Below are positions 8,856 through 16,676 of a stretch of 28,225 bases of DNA, in pieces. The notes under the pieces are model-generated. The model worked only from the letters and a program-made list of their open reading frames with translations, had not been told where the DNA came from and did not search any database. Made by a program: the position numbers and the translations under genes. The DNA comes from DAIQNV01 sp036788215 (lineage in GTDB: Bacteria; Planctomycetota; Phycisphaerae; Phycisphaerales; UBA1924), in NCBI GenBank assembly GCA_036788215.1, contig DAIQNV010000041.1:1-28225 (forward strand), in the 5' to 3' direction. The first letter of the stretch is position 1. Each line of letters starts with the position of its first letter.

Positions 8856-11800
8856 ATGCGCAGGGATAACCACCGACTGCTCGCCATGTGCCTCGGGGCG
8901 ATCTCGATGATCGCGGCCAGCTGGGCGAGCACCTTCGCATCCGCGGCCGAAGCCCCCGCTCCGACCGCCCGCGAGACGGAGCTCTTCAACNNNNNNNNNN
9001 NNNNNNNNNNNNNNNNNNNNNNNNNNNNNNNNNNNNNNNNNNNNNNNNNNNNNNNNNNNNNNNNNNNNNNNNNNNNNNNNNNNNNNNNNNCGCATCCGCG
9101 GCCGAAGCCCCCGCTCCGACCGCCCGCGAGACGGAGCTCTTCAACGACTCCTGGCGCTTTCAGGTCGGCGAGCGGCCCGGTCCGCCGAACGCCGCCGACA
9201 TTCTCGAGTGGCGGGAAGTCCGTCTGCCGCATGATTGGGCCATCGAGGGCCCCTTCGACCCATCGCTGGGCGGCCGTCAGGGCATGCTCCCGTGGCGGGC
9301 CCAGGGGTGGTACGCCCGGACGTTCGACGTCTCGAACCTCGCAATCGCGGAGAATCGAAGGACCGTCTTCGTCTTCGAGGGCGTCATGTCGAATCCGTCG
9401 GTGTATGTCAACGGCGCCCTCGCCGGCTCGTGGCGGTACGGATACAACTCATTCATCGTCGATGCGACCGACCATGTCCGCCCCGGGACGAACCTGATCT
9501 CCGTGCACGTGGACAACACGCGGCACCAGTCCCGCTGGTACCCGGGGGCCGGGATCTACCGGGATGTCAGCCGCGTAACGCTCGGGCCCGTCTCGGTGCC
9601 CATCTGGGGCGTGTCGATCGAAACGCCCGTCGTCACCGACGAGCGCGCGGTCGTCCGTGTGACGACGGAGATCCGTTCCTCCCTCGCCGAGGAGGCGACG
9701 GTCGAGCTCGTGTCCGCGGTGCTGACCGCCGATGGCTCTCGAGTAGCGGAGCGTTCGTCGGCGGGCATCGTGGTGCCACCGGGCGAGACGGTCTCCGTGA
9801 CACAGGAACTCGAGCTCCGCACGCCCAGGCGCTGGGACGTCGCGGATCCGCACCTCTACACGCTGCGGACACGGGTCCTCCGGTCCGGCCAGCAGATTGA
9901 TGAAACCAGCGACCGCTTCGGGGTCCGCACCTTTGAATGGACCAGCGACGATGGGTTCCACCTGAACGGCAGGCGTCTGCAGATCCGGGGCGTCAACCTG
10001 CACCACGACAACGGGCCGCTGGGCGGCGCCGCCTACCGGGACGCGATCGAGCGGAAGCTCCGGATCATGATGGACATGGGCGCGAACTCGATCCGGACGA
10101 GCCACAACCCGCCCTCGCCCCACCTGCTCGAGCTGTGCGACGAGCTGGGACTCGTCGTGATCAACGAGCTGTACGATAAGTGGGGACCGACGGCGAGCGT
10201 CGATGTGGATACAGCGACGTACATAGCGGAGTACGCCGAGGCCGAGATCACGAACTTCATCCGCCGGGACCGCAACCACCCGTCGGTGGTCATGTGGTCC
10301 ATCGGCAACGAGATCCCCGACGTGCTGCGCAATGAAGACGGGCGTGGCGCCGAGCATGTCGCCGCGATGAACGCGATGTTCAAAGGGCTCGATCCGACCA
10401 GGCCGACCAACATGGGCCTGCACGTGATCGGGTCCGCCGAGGGGCCGATCCTCTCGTCGGTCGACACCCAAGGATGGAACTACGGTGCCAAGTACCGGAC
10501 CGCCCGACGCCTGCATCCCGGCGTGCCGATGATCTACACGGAGTCGGCGTCGGCGTTCAGCACCCGAGGCTACTACGCGTTCCCACACCCCGCCGGGCCG
10601 AAGAGGTACAGCCCGGACTTTACCGAGTCGTCGTACGACCGAACCGCCGCGCAGTGGAGCGACATCCCCGATGTCGAGTTCGATCGGATGGAGCGCGATC
10701 GCTACGTCGCCGGAGAGTACGTCTGGACCGGGTTCGATTACCTCGGCGAACCCACCCCGCACACAGACCATGCGCGGAGCAGCTACTTCGGCATCGTCGA
10801 TCTTGTCGGCATCCCCAAGGACCGATTCTTCCTGTATCGCTCGCATTGGAACGAGCGCGACGAGACCGTGCACGTGCTGCCGCACTGGACATGGCCGGGC
10901 CGCGAGGGCCAGCGAACGCCCATCTACGTCTATACATCGGGCGAAGAAGCGGAGGTCTTCGTGAACGGCCGGAGCCTGGGCCGCCGGACCAAACAGGGCT
11001 CGGGCAGAGCGACGGGGTCCAACCTCGCCATCGGCGCAACGGCCCGGGCAACCTCGGAAGAGATCGTCCAGGATGTGGGAGGCAACGTCATCGTCGAGAA
11101 CCGGGCGGACAAGGCGGTCGACGGGAGCCAGGACACCCGGTGGTGCGCCGATACTCCGACATTCCCCCAAACACTCACCATCGATCTGGAGCGGGAGGAG
11201 AGCATCGCGGGCATCCAGGTCGACTGGGAGCAGTCCGTTGCGTTGTACGACTTCGTCGTTGAGGCGGCCACCGCCAGCGGCGAGTGGGTAGCGATCGCCG
11301 ATCGGCAAGCGGGGGCCAGCAGCGGCCGGCGGTGGCGGTACGAGCAGGACCTCAGGGCCGAGATGATCCGTGTCACCGTGACCGGCGCACGCAACGGCGT
11401 CCCGGCCAGCATCCGCGAATTGGTGCTGCAGCCGCCGGGGTCCGCGTTGGCTTCAGAGGAGTCGCCCTACTACGAAGTCATGGATCGCTACCGTCTCCGA
11501 TGGGAAGACGCCGTCTACGAGCCCGGCATCGTCCGCGCCGTCGCATACCGCGAAGGCGTGCCCATCGGCGAGGCATCCGTTGAGACCGCGGGAGAGCCCG
11601 TCCGTTTGCGGCTGACGCCCGAACGCAGCTCGATGCCCGCGACCGGCGACGCGTTGACCTACGTGCTCGTCGAGGCGATCGACCACCAGGGCCGGCTGTG
11701 CCCCCACTCGGATGCGGAGATCCGGTTCACCGTCGATGGCCCGGCCTCGATCGCAGGGATCGGAAACGGAAACCCCATAGGGTTCGATCCGTTCCATGAC

Positions 11801-11938
11801 GATCGACACCCACTCTTCTACGGAAAGGCGATGCTCATCCTGAGGAGCAAAGCCGGTGCCTCCGGGCCGGTGCGAATCACCGCAATCGCTCCGGGGCTCG
11901 AGGACTCAAGCACCACAGTGCAGGTCACCGCTCACTAA
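8856..11938 (+). CDS. Exported GH2 beta-galactosidase-type enzyme with nested F5/8 type C domain; interrupted by assembly gap
   Basis: Translation starts at the ATG at 8856 (GGGAGA upstream) and gives a signal peptide (MRRDNHRLLAMCLGAISM). A 100-N gap follows after residue 45. The 55 bases before the gap recur exactly after it in the same reading frame; merging the copies gives one open frame of about 975 residues. Domains in order: GH2 sugar-binding domain (LPHDWAIEGPFDPSLGG), Ig-like domain, TIM barrel with acid/base Glu434 (WSIGNEIPD, codon 10310-10312) and nucleophile Glu511 (MIYTESAS, codon 10541-10543), a DUF4982-type beta domain, and a C-terminal Ig-like domain. An F5/8 type C (discoidin/CBM32-like) module at nucleotides about 11023-11433 is inserted inside the DUF4982 region, whose second half resumes at RLRWEDAVYEPG. 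It is the last gene of the operon, 66 bases after the other GH2 gene. Galactosidase is the likeliest activity, inferred from this architecture. Confidence 0.88.
8936..8990 (+). repeat. Left copy of 55-base direct repeat flanking the assembly gap
   Basis: The last 55 bases before the N run, starting CGCATCCGCGG and ending GCTCTTCAAC, are identical to 9091-9145. This looks like a contig-end overlap, not a biological repeat; 55 is a common de Bruijn k-mer length. Confidence 0.95.
8991..9090. other. Assembly gap of 100 N, probably artificial
   Basis: Exactly 100 unknown bases lie inside the second GH2 gene. The flanks share a perfect 55-base overlap in the same codon phase, and the protein on either side joins at the expected GH2 domain start (ELFNDSWRFQVG). 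Probably no sequence is missing; the true gap would be minus 55. Confidence 0.95.
9091..9145 (+). repeat. Right copy of 55-base direct repeat flanking the assembly gap
   Basis: This is identical to 8936-8990 and encodes the same end of the signal peptide and start of the mature enzyme. Collapsing the two copies and the Ns removes 155 bases and restores a continuous GH2 reading frame. Confidence 0.95.
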
Positions 11939-11969
11939 ACGCCGGCCCAAGCCGGTCCATTTCAGAGCC

Positions 11970-12004
11970 CGAGAGGCTCCGCCCCGAGCCACGGAGGGCT
12001 CTCG
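11970..12004 (+). terminator. Imperfect hairpin after the glycoside operon, possible terminator
   Basis: Arms CGAGAG (11970-11975) with CTCTCG (11999-12004) and TCCG (11978-11981) with CGGA (11992-11995) form an imperfect stem 31 bases after the GH2 stop. A smaller CCGGC-CCAA-GCCGG hairpin lies just before it (11942-11955). Neither has a T-run, so the call is tentative. Confidence 0.3.
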
Positions 12005-12337
12005 GTCGCGCGGAAACGGGGCACAGCGGCGCGGGTTATCGGGCCGCCGATCATCCGGCTCGCCCGCCCGTCGGAGAACGATGTACGCGGCGAGGTGAAC
12101 CCGCAAACTCCGCATCGAGCTGCCCAAGAGCGAAACCCTCTCCACGCAGCGGGAAACCCGCGTCCGGCCGCCCTCAAATCTGACCCACCGTCCCCCGGGC
12201 CCGGAATCGATCACGCCTGTCCAGCCCTCCACCGCGCTCCGGGCGGCCCACCACCGGGTGAGCCTGCTTCCGGAACAATTGGAGCGGACACAACGCATGG
12301 GAGCGGGTCACAGCAACCCGAGCGCCCAAAGAGCCCC
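12005..12337. other. Non-coding stretch between the glycoside operon and tRNA-Arg terminator
   Basis: I see no RNA gene here and no reading frame with a recognisable product. Open frames on the minus strand (for example ending near 11906) give low-complexity Arg/Gly/Ser-rich translations typical of GC-rich shadows. Confidence 0.4.
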
Positions 12338-12374
12338 AAAAACACCGCAAGCCCCGCCATAGACGGGGCTTGCG
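12338..12374 (-). terminator. Rho-independent terminator of tRNA-Arg
   Basis: A perfect 11-base-pair stem, CGCAAGCCCCG (12346-12356) with CGGGGCTTGCG (12364-12374) and a 7-base loop, lies five bases downstream of the tRNA on the minus strand. It is followed there by GTGTTTTT (the A-run at 12338-12342 on the plus strand). Confidence 0.85.
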
Positions 12375-12378
12375 TAAG

Positions 12379-12452
12379 CACGGGCGAAGGGATTCGAACC
12401 CCTAACCTCCTGATCCGTAGTCAGGTGCTCTATCCAGTTGAGCTACGCCCGC
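12379..12452 (-). tRNA. tRNA-Arg (anticodon ACG)
   Basis: The minus strand folds as a cloverleaf of 74 bases. The acceptor is GCGGGCG with CGCCCGT (one G-T end pair), the D arm begins TAGCTCAACTGG, the anticodon stem CCTGA/TCAGG encloses CTACGGA (anticodon ACG), and the T arm contains GGTTCGAATCC. CCA is not encoded. ACG would be edited to ICG to read CGU, CGC and CGA. It has its own promoter-like boxes and terminator. Confidence 0.95.
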
Positions 12453-12491
12453 AACATGTCACACCGGGCCCTGCCGGACCCGGCGAGGGGG

Positions 12492-12520
12492 ATGCTAGGG
12501 GACCTTCGCCCCGTCGGCAA
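12492..12520 (-). promoter_or_regulatory. Predicted sigma70-type promoter of tRNA-Arg
   Basis: On the minus strand TTGCCG (12520-12515) is separated by 17 bases from TAGCAT (12497-12492), which lies 39 bases before the tRNA 5' end. Spacing and boxes fit a housekeeping promoter. Confidence 0.5.
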
Positions 12521-12653
12521 GACGCCGTCTCAGCCCCTCGCTTGATCCGAGCCCGCGGCAGGGCAACGATTGGGGCCCGAGACCGATCGGCCGAACGGCG
12601 GCCGGCGTCCGGCTCCAGTCCACCACGATCCAAGCCCGAGGTCCCTGTTCCCC

Positions 12654-12923
12654 ATGGCCCACACGCTCTCCGCCAAGAAGCGCATCCGTCAGAATGTCGC
12701 CGCCCGCGCCCGCAACCGCTGGCGCCTCCGGGCGATGCGTGAGGCGCTCAAGACCTTCCAGGGCGCCGTCGCGTCGGGGAACGCCGAGCAGGCCACGGAA
12801 GCCTTCCGCGCCGCCAGCAAGGTCGTCGACAAGACCGCCCAGAATGGCGTCATCCACCGCAATCAGGCCGCCCGACGCAAGAGCCGCATGAGCGCCCGCC
12901 TCAAGGCCCTCAAGACCGCCTGA
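12654..12923 (+). CDS. rpsT: 30S ribosomal protein S20
   Basis: The 89-residue product begins MAHTLSAKKRIRQNVAARAR, matching the conserved N-terminus of bacterial S20 with its run of Lys/Arg and Asn-Arg residues. It continues as an all-helical, very basic protein (the C-terminal block is HRNQAARRKSRMSARLKAL). S20 binds 16S rRNA early in small-subunit assembly. Length is normal for the family. GAGG lies about 12 bases before the ATG, a long spacing. It stands alone: divergent from tRNA-Arg and followed by its own terminator-like hairpin, which is usual for rpsT. Confidence 0.97.
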   Translation: MAHTLSAKKRIRQNVAARARNRWRLRAMREALKTFQGAVASGNAEQATEAFRAASKVVDKTAQNGVIHRNQAARRKSRMSARLKALKTA

Positions 12924-12957
12924 TTCTGTTCCAAAACCGAGTGATTCCTTCGCCGAT

Positions 12958-12993
12958 CCCGGTGCCCACGAGGGCGCCGGGTCGCGTTGTTTC
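12958..12993 (+). terminator. Probable rho-independent terminator of rpsT
   Basis: CCCGGTGCCC (12958-12967), loop ACGA, and GGGCGCCGGG (12972-12981) form a 10-pair stem with one G-T pair, followed by TCGCGTTGTTTC. It lies 34 bases after the rpsT stop and just before the next start, so it insulates the protease gene. Confidence 0.6.
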
Positions 12994-12999
12994 TACCAT
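12994..12999 (+). promoter_or_regulatory. Candidate -10 box (TACCAT) for leaderless start of the CPBP protease gene
   Basis: TACCAT ends 6 bases before the GTG at 13006 and no Shine-Dalgarno lies between (CGACGC). No clear -35 is visible because the upstream bases form the rpsT terminator stem. Confidence 0.4.
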
Positions 13000-13005
13000 C
13001 GACGC

Positions 13006-13827
13006 GTGACCAGGCCCAGGCGGACACATCGGGATCGCACCTCCACCGCTCTCCCCGCTCGGGGATACGCCGAATTGGCCCGCCGCCCGCTCCATTGCCT
13101 CGTCTTTCTCCTGCCCCTGCTCGTCCTCTACGAAATCGGCTCCCTCGTCTACCTCACCGACCCCGACACCGGCCTCGTCGAGACCATCTCCGCCTACTCC
13201 ATCATCGGGCGTGCCTCCGAGACCTTCGGCGTTGCCGGCGTCGCCATCCCCGCCATCATCCTCGTCGCGGTCCTGCTCACCTGGCACCTCGTCGCCCGCG
13301 ACTCTTGGAAAGTCCGCCCGGGCGTCCTCGCCGGCATGACCGTCGAGTCCGCCGCCTGGACCCTCCCCCTCCTCGTCATTGCGGTCCTCGTGGGCCCCGC
13401 CGCCGCGATGCAAACCGGGGGTGGGGGCGGTGGGGGTGGTGGGGGGGGCGGCGCCATCGCCTCCGATCCCGCCCTCTGGCCCTGGCAGGCCCGCCTCACC
13501 CTAGCGGTCGGGGCCGGTCTCTACGAGGAAATGCTCTTCCGCCTCCTCCTCATCCCCGTCGCCATCGTCATCCTCCGAGACCTCGCCCGCCTGCAGCTCT
13601 CGAGCGCCCGCGTCGGGGCGGTCGGCCTCTCCGCCCTCCTCTTCGCTCTTTACCACGACCTCACAGGCCCGGGCGCGACCATCGACCCCGCCCGTCTCCT
13701 GCTCTTTCTGCTCGCGGGCCTCTTCTTCGGGGGGCTCTTCCTCTGGCGAGGTTTCGGCGTCGTCGTGGGCGTCCACGCGGTCTACGACATCGTCGCCCTG
13801 CTTGTTATCACCAAATCAGGGGGATAG
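13006..13827 (+). CDS. CPBP-family intramembrane metalloprotease/glutamic protease with poly-glycine tract
   Basis: This 273-residue membrane protein has hydrophobic helices at about 28-48, 70-95, 115-132, 160-185 and in the last 70 residues. It carries the CPBP (CAAX protease and bacteriocin-processing, Rce1-like) motifs: EExxxR as Glu174-Glu175...Arg179 (YEEMLFR), FxxxH ending at His217 (FALYH), and a third motif HAVYD with His257 and Asp261, where Asn is more usual than Asp. Such proteases cut within the membrane; bacterial substrates are mostly unknown. Residues 138-149 are twelve glycines in a loop between helices, encoded by a G-rich tract with eight Gs in a row (13441-13448). The GTG start follows a TACCAT box at leaderless spacing. 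The gene stands alone; its cellular role is not evident. Confidence 0.85.
   Translation: MTRPRRTHRDRTSTALPARGYAELARRPLHCLVFLLPLLVLYEIGSLVYLTDPDTGLVETISAYSIIGRASETFGVAGVAIPAIILVAVLLTWHLVARDSWKVRPGVLAGMTVESAAWTLPLLVIAVLVGPAAAMQTGGGGGGGGGGGGAIASDPALWPWQARLTLAVGAGLYEEMLFRLLLIPVAIVILRDLARLQLSSARVGAVGLSALLFALYHDLTGPGATIDPARLLLFLLAGLFFGGLFLWRGFGVVVGVHAVYDIVALLVITKSGG
13417..13452 (+). repeat. G-rich simple-sequence tract coding twelve glycines
   Basis: Twelve GGN codons in a row, including a run of eight Gs at 13441-13448, lie within the protease gene. Such a tract can slip during replication and can form G-quadruplex structure. Confidence 0.9.
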
Positions 13828-13940
13828 CCGGGGCGGTTGACCGACACTCCACACCCGGAGAAGTCACCCCCACCCGTCCAGGCGGCCCCCAACCCTGCCC
13901 AGAGTGAAGCCCGCTCTGGACTGAACAGGCTTTCATGGGG

Positions 13941-13946
13941 TACAGT
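13941..13946 (+). promoter_or_regulatory. Candidate -10 box (TACAGT) upstream of the small hypothetical gene
   Basis: TACAGT lies about 40 bases before the ATG at 13987. A TGGACT sequence (13917-13922) at 18-base spacing is a weak -35 candidate. Confidence 0.35.
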
Positions 13947-13986
13947 GTCCCGTGCGGCCATTCGGTCGCGCCTCGAAAGGGACGCC

Positions 13987-14280
13987 ATGGGGCTCGATTT
14001 TGCCATCGATGAGCTGTACGCCACCGGCTGGTCGGCGCTCGACACCAAGGGCTGCGAGCCCCACGAGGGCCGCTGGGCGCCCACCGTCGACCGCGTCCGT
14101 CGCGAGTTCGACGCTCAGGGGCTCGCCCTGTCGGTCCGCCACATCCAGCTTTTCGACTGCTACCGCGCCGAATGGGCCGACGGTGCCGGCATCCCCGCGG
14201 GCGCGGTCGTGGGCCAGACCGAGCTCGAAGCCGCGGTCTACGCGCTCGCGCAGCTCCGCCGCGCGCACGCCGGTGTCTGA
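13987..14280 (+). CDS. Hypothetical protein, about 97 residues
   Basis: I do not recognise a family. I chose the ATG at 13987 because AAAGGGA precedes it at good spacing; the frame is open further upstream to 13837, but that extension is low-complexity and Pro-rich. The product (MGLDFAIDELYATGWSALDT at the start) is acidic and soluble with no membrane segment or signal peptide. It has a GCEPHEGRWAP turn, an alternating hydrophobic middle (LSVRHIQLFDCYRAEW) and a predicted final helix (GQTELEAAVYALAQLRR). The sequence is not low-complexity and has normal coding character, so it is probably a real small protein. It sits between the protease gene and tRNA-Glu without operon partners. Confidence 0.6.
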   Translation: MGLDFAIDELYATGWSALDTKGCEPHEGRWAPTVDRVRREFDAQGLALSVRHIQLFDCYRAEWADGAGIPAGAVVGQTELEAAVYALAQLRRAHAGV

Positions 14281-14286
14281 TCTCGT

Positions 14287-14315
14287 TTGACCCTCTCGCT
14301 GATGGCATCTACGGT
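14287..14315 (+). promoter_or_regulatory. Predicted promoter of tRNA-Glu
   Basis: TTGACC (14287-14292), a 17-base spacer and TACGGT (14310-14315) lie 38 bases before the tRNA 5' end, the same layout as at the tRNA-Arg gene. Confidence 0.5.
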
Positions 14316-14353
14316 TGAGGCCCGGTCGGACCGCCGGGCTTGTCAGTCTTGTT

Positions 14354-14428
14354 GGCCCCATCGTCTAGCCAGGTCCAGGACGTCAGGTTCTCATCCTGAA
14401 AACCGGGGTTCGAATCCCCGTGGGGTCA
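14354..14428 (+). tRNA. tRNA-Glu (anticodon CTC)
   Basis: A 75-base cloverleaf: acceptor GGCCCCA with TGGGGTC plus discriminator A, D arm TCGTCTAGCC, anticodon stem TCAGG/CCTGA around TTCTCAT (anticodon CTC, reading GAG), and T arm with GGTTCGAATCC. CCA is not encoded. GAG is a frequent glutamate codon in the GC-rich genes here. Confidence 0.95.
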
Positions 14429-14433
14429 CTTCC

Positions 14434-14470
14434 GCACAACGCCCGGAGCCCTGTGCTCCGGGCGTTGTGC
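14434..14470 (+). terminator. Perfect 16-pair hairpin after tRNA-Glu, probable terminator
   Basis: Arms at 14434-14449 (GCACAACGCCCGGAGC) and 14455-14470 are perfect complements around a CCTGT loop, five bases after the tRNA. There is no T-run, so it may act as a processing or end-protecting hairpin or as a U-less terminator. Confidence 0.6.
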
Positions 14471-14550
14471 GCGCACACTTGGTACTCTGTCCCGTTCGGT
14501 CAGGTGGCCCGAGGGCGGGCCGGGCCGGAGGCTGATCGAGGGGCACGCGC

Positions 14551-15651
14551 ATGACGGAGTTCGCGGGGGCGTTGCGGTCGGACCAGCCCATGGTCCGCCA
14601 GATCCAGGTGACGCTGCGTGACAAGATCGTTTCCGGTGAGCTCGCGCCGGGGGCCAAGCTCCCCAGCATGCGCCGCCTCAGCGTCGACTTCGGCTGCAGC
14701 CTGGGCATCGTCAAGCAGGCGGTGACCACGCTCGCCGCCCAGGGCTATCTCCGCTCCTCGCCGCGCCGGGGCGTCTATGTCTCCGACGCCATGCCCGCGG
14801 GACGGGAGGTCGTCATCATCCTCCCCAGCCTCGAGGTCAACCGTCTGCACCTCGCGATCGTGGGCGTCAAGCGCGGGCTCGAGGGCACGGGCCACCGCAT
14901 CAGCCTCCACGCCGGCGACGCCCGCACCACCACGGGCATGCCCGAGTACCTGGGCTCCTCCGCCGTCGCGGGCGTCCTCGTCCTCCTCCCCAGCGTGGGC
15001 GAGCACGACGAGCTGCTCATGACCCTCCGCCGGCGCGCCGTGCCCACCGTCGTCGTCGACATCACCGCCCGCACCGTCGGCGCCGACGTCGTCGCGATCG
15101 ACCCCGTTGAGGCCGGGCGCTGCGCCGTGCGACACCTCGTCGACGCGGGCCACCGCAGGATCGCGCTCGCCAGGCCTGAGAACGACGCCCGCCTCCCCGC
15201 CGATGTCACCGATGGTTTCCGCTCCGCCCTCGCGGAGGCGGGGATCGATCCCGCCGCAGCCCCCATCGTCGCCGCAGACCGGGGCAGCGTGGGCAAGGTC
15301 CCGGTCTGGCAGGCCGCCGCGAACACCGTTGAGAACATGCTCCGCCAGGACCCCGCGGTCACCGCGATCGTCGGGCTGGGCTCGCAGATGACCCTCGGCG
15401 CCGCCCTCGGCGCCCGCCACGCGGGGCGCACCATCCCGCGGGACTGCAGCATCGTGGGTCTGCTGGGCGACAGTTCCGCGCTGCAGGCCTTCGAGCCGCC
15501 CATCACCATCTTCGACAACCCCCTGCAGGACGTCTGCGAAGCCGCCACCCGCCGTCTGCTGGAACGCGTCGACGGGCTCAACGCCCCCGCGGAGTGCCTC
15601 CGCCGCCCGCCCGTCCTCGTCGAGCGGGGCAGCGTCGCGCCGCCGGCATGA
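14551..15651 (+). CDS. GntR-type regulator with LacI/periplasmic-binding sensor domain
   Basis: The 366-residue product has an N-terminal GntR winged helix (about 12-80: MVRQIQVTLRDKIVSGELAP, then LPSMRRLSVDFGCSLGIVKQ and the wing RSSPRRGVYV). Residues about 88-350 form a LacI/GalR-like effector domain (VDITARTVGADVVAIDPVEA, then AGHRRIALARPEND). This is the layout of AraR-like sugar regulators, which release DNA when a sugar binds. GAGGGG lies at proper distance before the ATG. The neighbours (tRNA-Glu before, MTA/SAH nucleosidase after) are not sugar genes, so its regulon lies elsewhere; it could act on the glycoside operon, but nothing here shows that. Confidence 0.88.
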   Translation: MTEFAGALRSDQPMVRQIQVTLRDKIVSGELAPGAKLPSMRRLSVDFGCSLGIVKQAVTTLAAQGYLRSSPRRGVYVSDAMPAGREVVIILPSLEVNRLHLAIVGVKRGLEGTGHRISLHAGDARTTTGMPEYLGSSAVAGVLVLLPSVGEHDELLMTLRRRAVPTVVVDITARTVGADVVAIDPVEAGRCAVRHLVDAGHRRIALARPENDARLPADVTDGFRSALAEAGIDPAAAPIVAADRGSVGKVPVWQAAANTVENMLRQDPAVTAIVGLGSQMTLGAALGARHAGRTIPRDCSIVGLLGDSSALQAFEPPITIFDNPLQDVCEAATRRLLERVDGLNAPAECLRRPPVLVERGSVAPPA

Positions 15652-15736
15652 TCACCCCCTCACGCCCCGCCGGCACCCGGGCCGCCCGGGGCTGTGTACG
15701 CTGCGCGGTCCGCTCACCCAGCACACGGGAGACCCG

Positions 15737-16471
15737 ATGCTCGGCATCATGACCGCCATGCCACAGGAAGCCGAGGCCCTCATCCACGAGGCCCAGGGAT
15801 CGACCGACCGCGTCGAGCACGGACGCCGCGTCTTCCACATCGGCATGCTCTGGGGCCGCGAGGCAGCGGTCGTCGTCTCCCGCTGCGGGAAGGTCGCCGC
15901 CGCCACGACCGCTGCGGAGCTCATCGTCCGCTACAACGTCGAGAAGCTGCTCTTCACCGGCGTCGCGGGCGCCCTCGACCACACCCTGAACCCGGGCGAC
16001 ATCGTCGTCGCCGACGCCCTCGTCCAGCACGATATCGACGCCTCGCCCATGTGGCCCCCGCGCACCGTCCCGCTGATCGACCGCGAGACCTTCGACACCG
16101 ACCCCGATCTCACGCAACAGGTGGCCCGCGCCGCACAGGCCTACACGAGCGGGCACCGCCCGAGCGCCCGCGTCCATCGGGGCACCATCGTCAGCGGGGA
16201 CCAGTTCATCCGCAGCCGGGCCCAGGTCGAAACCATCCGCGCCGCGGTCCCGAACGCCCTCTGCGTCGAGATGGAGGGCGCCGCTGCAGCCCAGGTCGCC
16301 TACGAGTATGGCGTCCCCCTCGCGGTCGCCCGCGTCATCTCCGACCACGCGGACGAGGACGCCCCGGGCGTCTTCCTGAAGAACCTCGCGGGCCTCGCTG
16401 CGGAGTCGTCGCTCGGGATCGTCCGAGCCCTCCTCGCCCCCGCCCCCTACGTCACACCCGATACCCTCTGA
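15737..16471 (+). CDS. mtnN: 5'-methylthioadenosine/S-adenosylhomocysteine nucleosidase
   Basis: The 244-residue product shows the phosphorylase/nucleosidase fold of MTAN (Pfs). It has an N-terminal MLGIMTAMPQEAEAL with the catalytic-side Glu near residue 11, the FTGVAGAL turn, GDQFI, CVEMEGAAAAQVAYEYGVP contacting the ribose, and RVISDHAD with the catalytic Asp. The enzyme hydrolyses MTA and SAH to adenine plus methylthioribose or ribosylhomocysteine, recycling products of polyamine synthesis and methylation in the cytoplasm. Length is normal. GGGAGA precedes the ATG at 15737. No luxS or methionine-salvage gene adjoins it, and it ends facing nadK across a hairpin-rich gap. Confidence 0.93.
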   Translation: MLGIMTAMPQEAEALIHEAQGSTDRVEHGRRVFHIGMLWGREAAVVVSRCGKVAAATTAAELIVRYNVEKLLFTGVAGALDHTLNPGDIVVADALVQHDIDASPMWPPRTVPLIDRETFDTDPDLTQQVARAAQAYTSGHRPSARVHRGTIVSGDQFIRSRAQVETIRAAVPNALCVEMEGAAAAQVAYEYGVPLAVARVISDHADEDAPGVFLKNLAGLAAESSLGIVRALLAPAPYVTPDTL

Positions 16472-16676
16472 GCTCGCCGGTGAACCAAGCCGACGTCCTC
16501 CCGTCCCTCGTCCTCGGCGCCCCGGGGCATCGTCGCCGCCGCGGTCTGCAGCGTCTTCGCCCGCACCCTCGCCCTGTCCACGAACAACCCCGTTGCGCTC
16601 GTTGACCGCCCACCGCGTCCCGGATCCCCTGAACCCAAGCACCGCTGCACACACGCGTACGACCGAACACGCGAAC

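Noticed and set aside
11906..12298. Minus-strand open frame after the GH2 gene
   Set aside because: There is no ribosome binding site and no recognisable protein features; the composition is typical of non-coding GC-rich DNA.
13837..13986. N-terminal extension of the small hypothetical protein
   Set aside because: The added stretch is Pro/Ser-rich and includes the TACAGT promoter-like box; the ATG at 13987 has a clear ribosome binding site.
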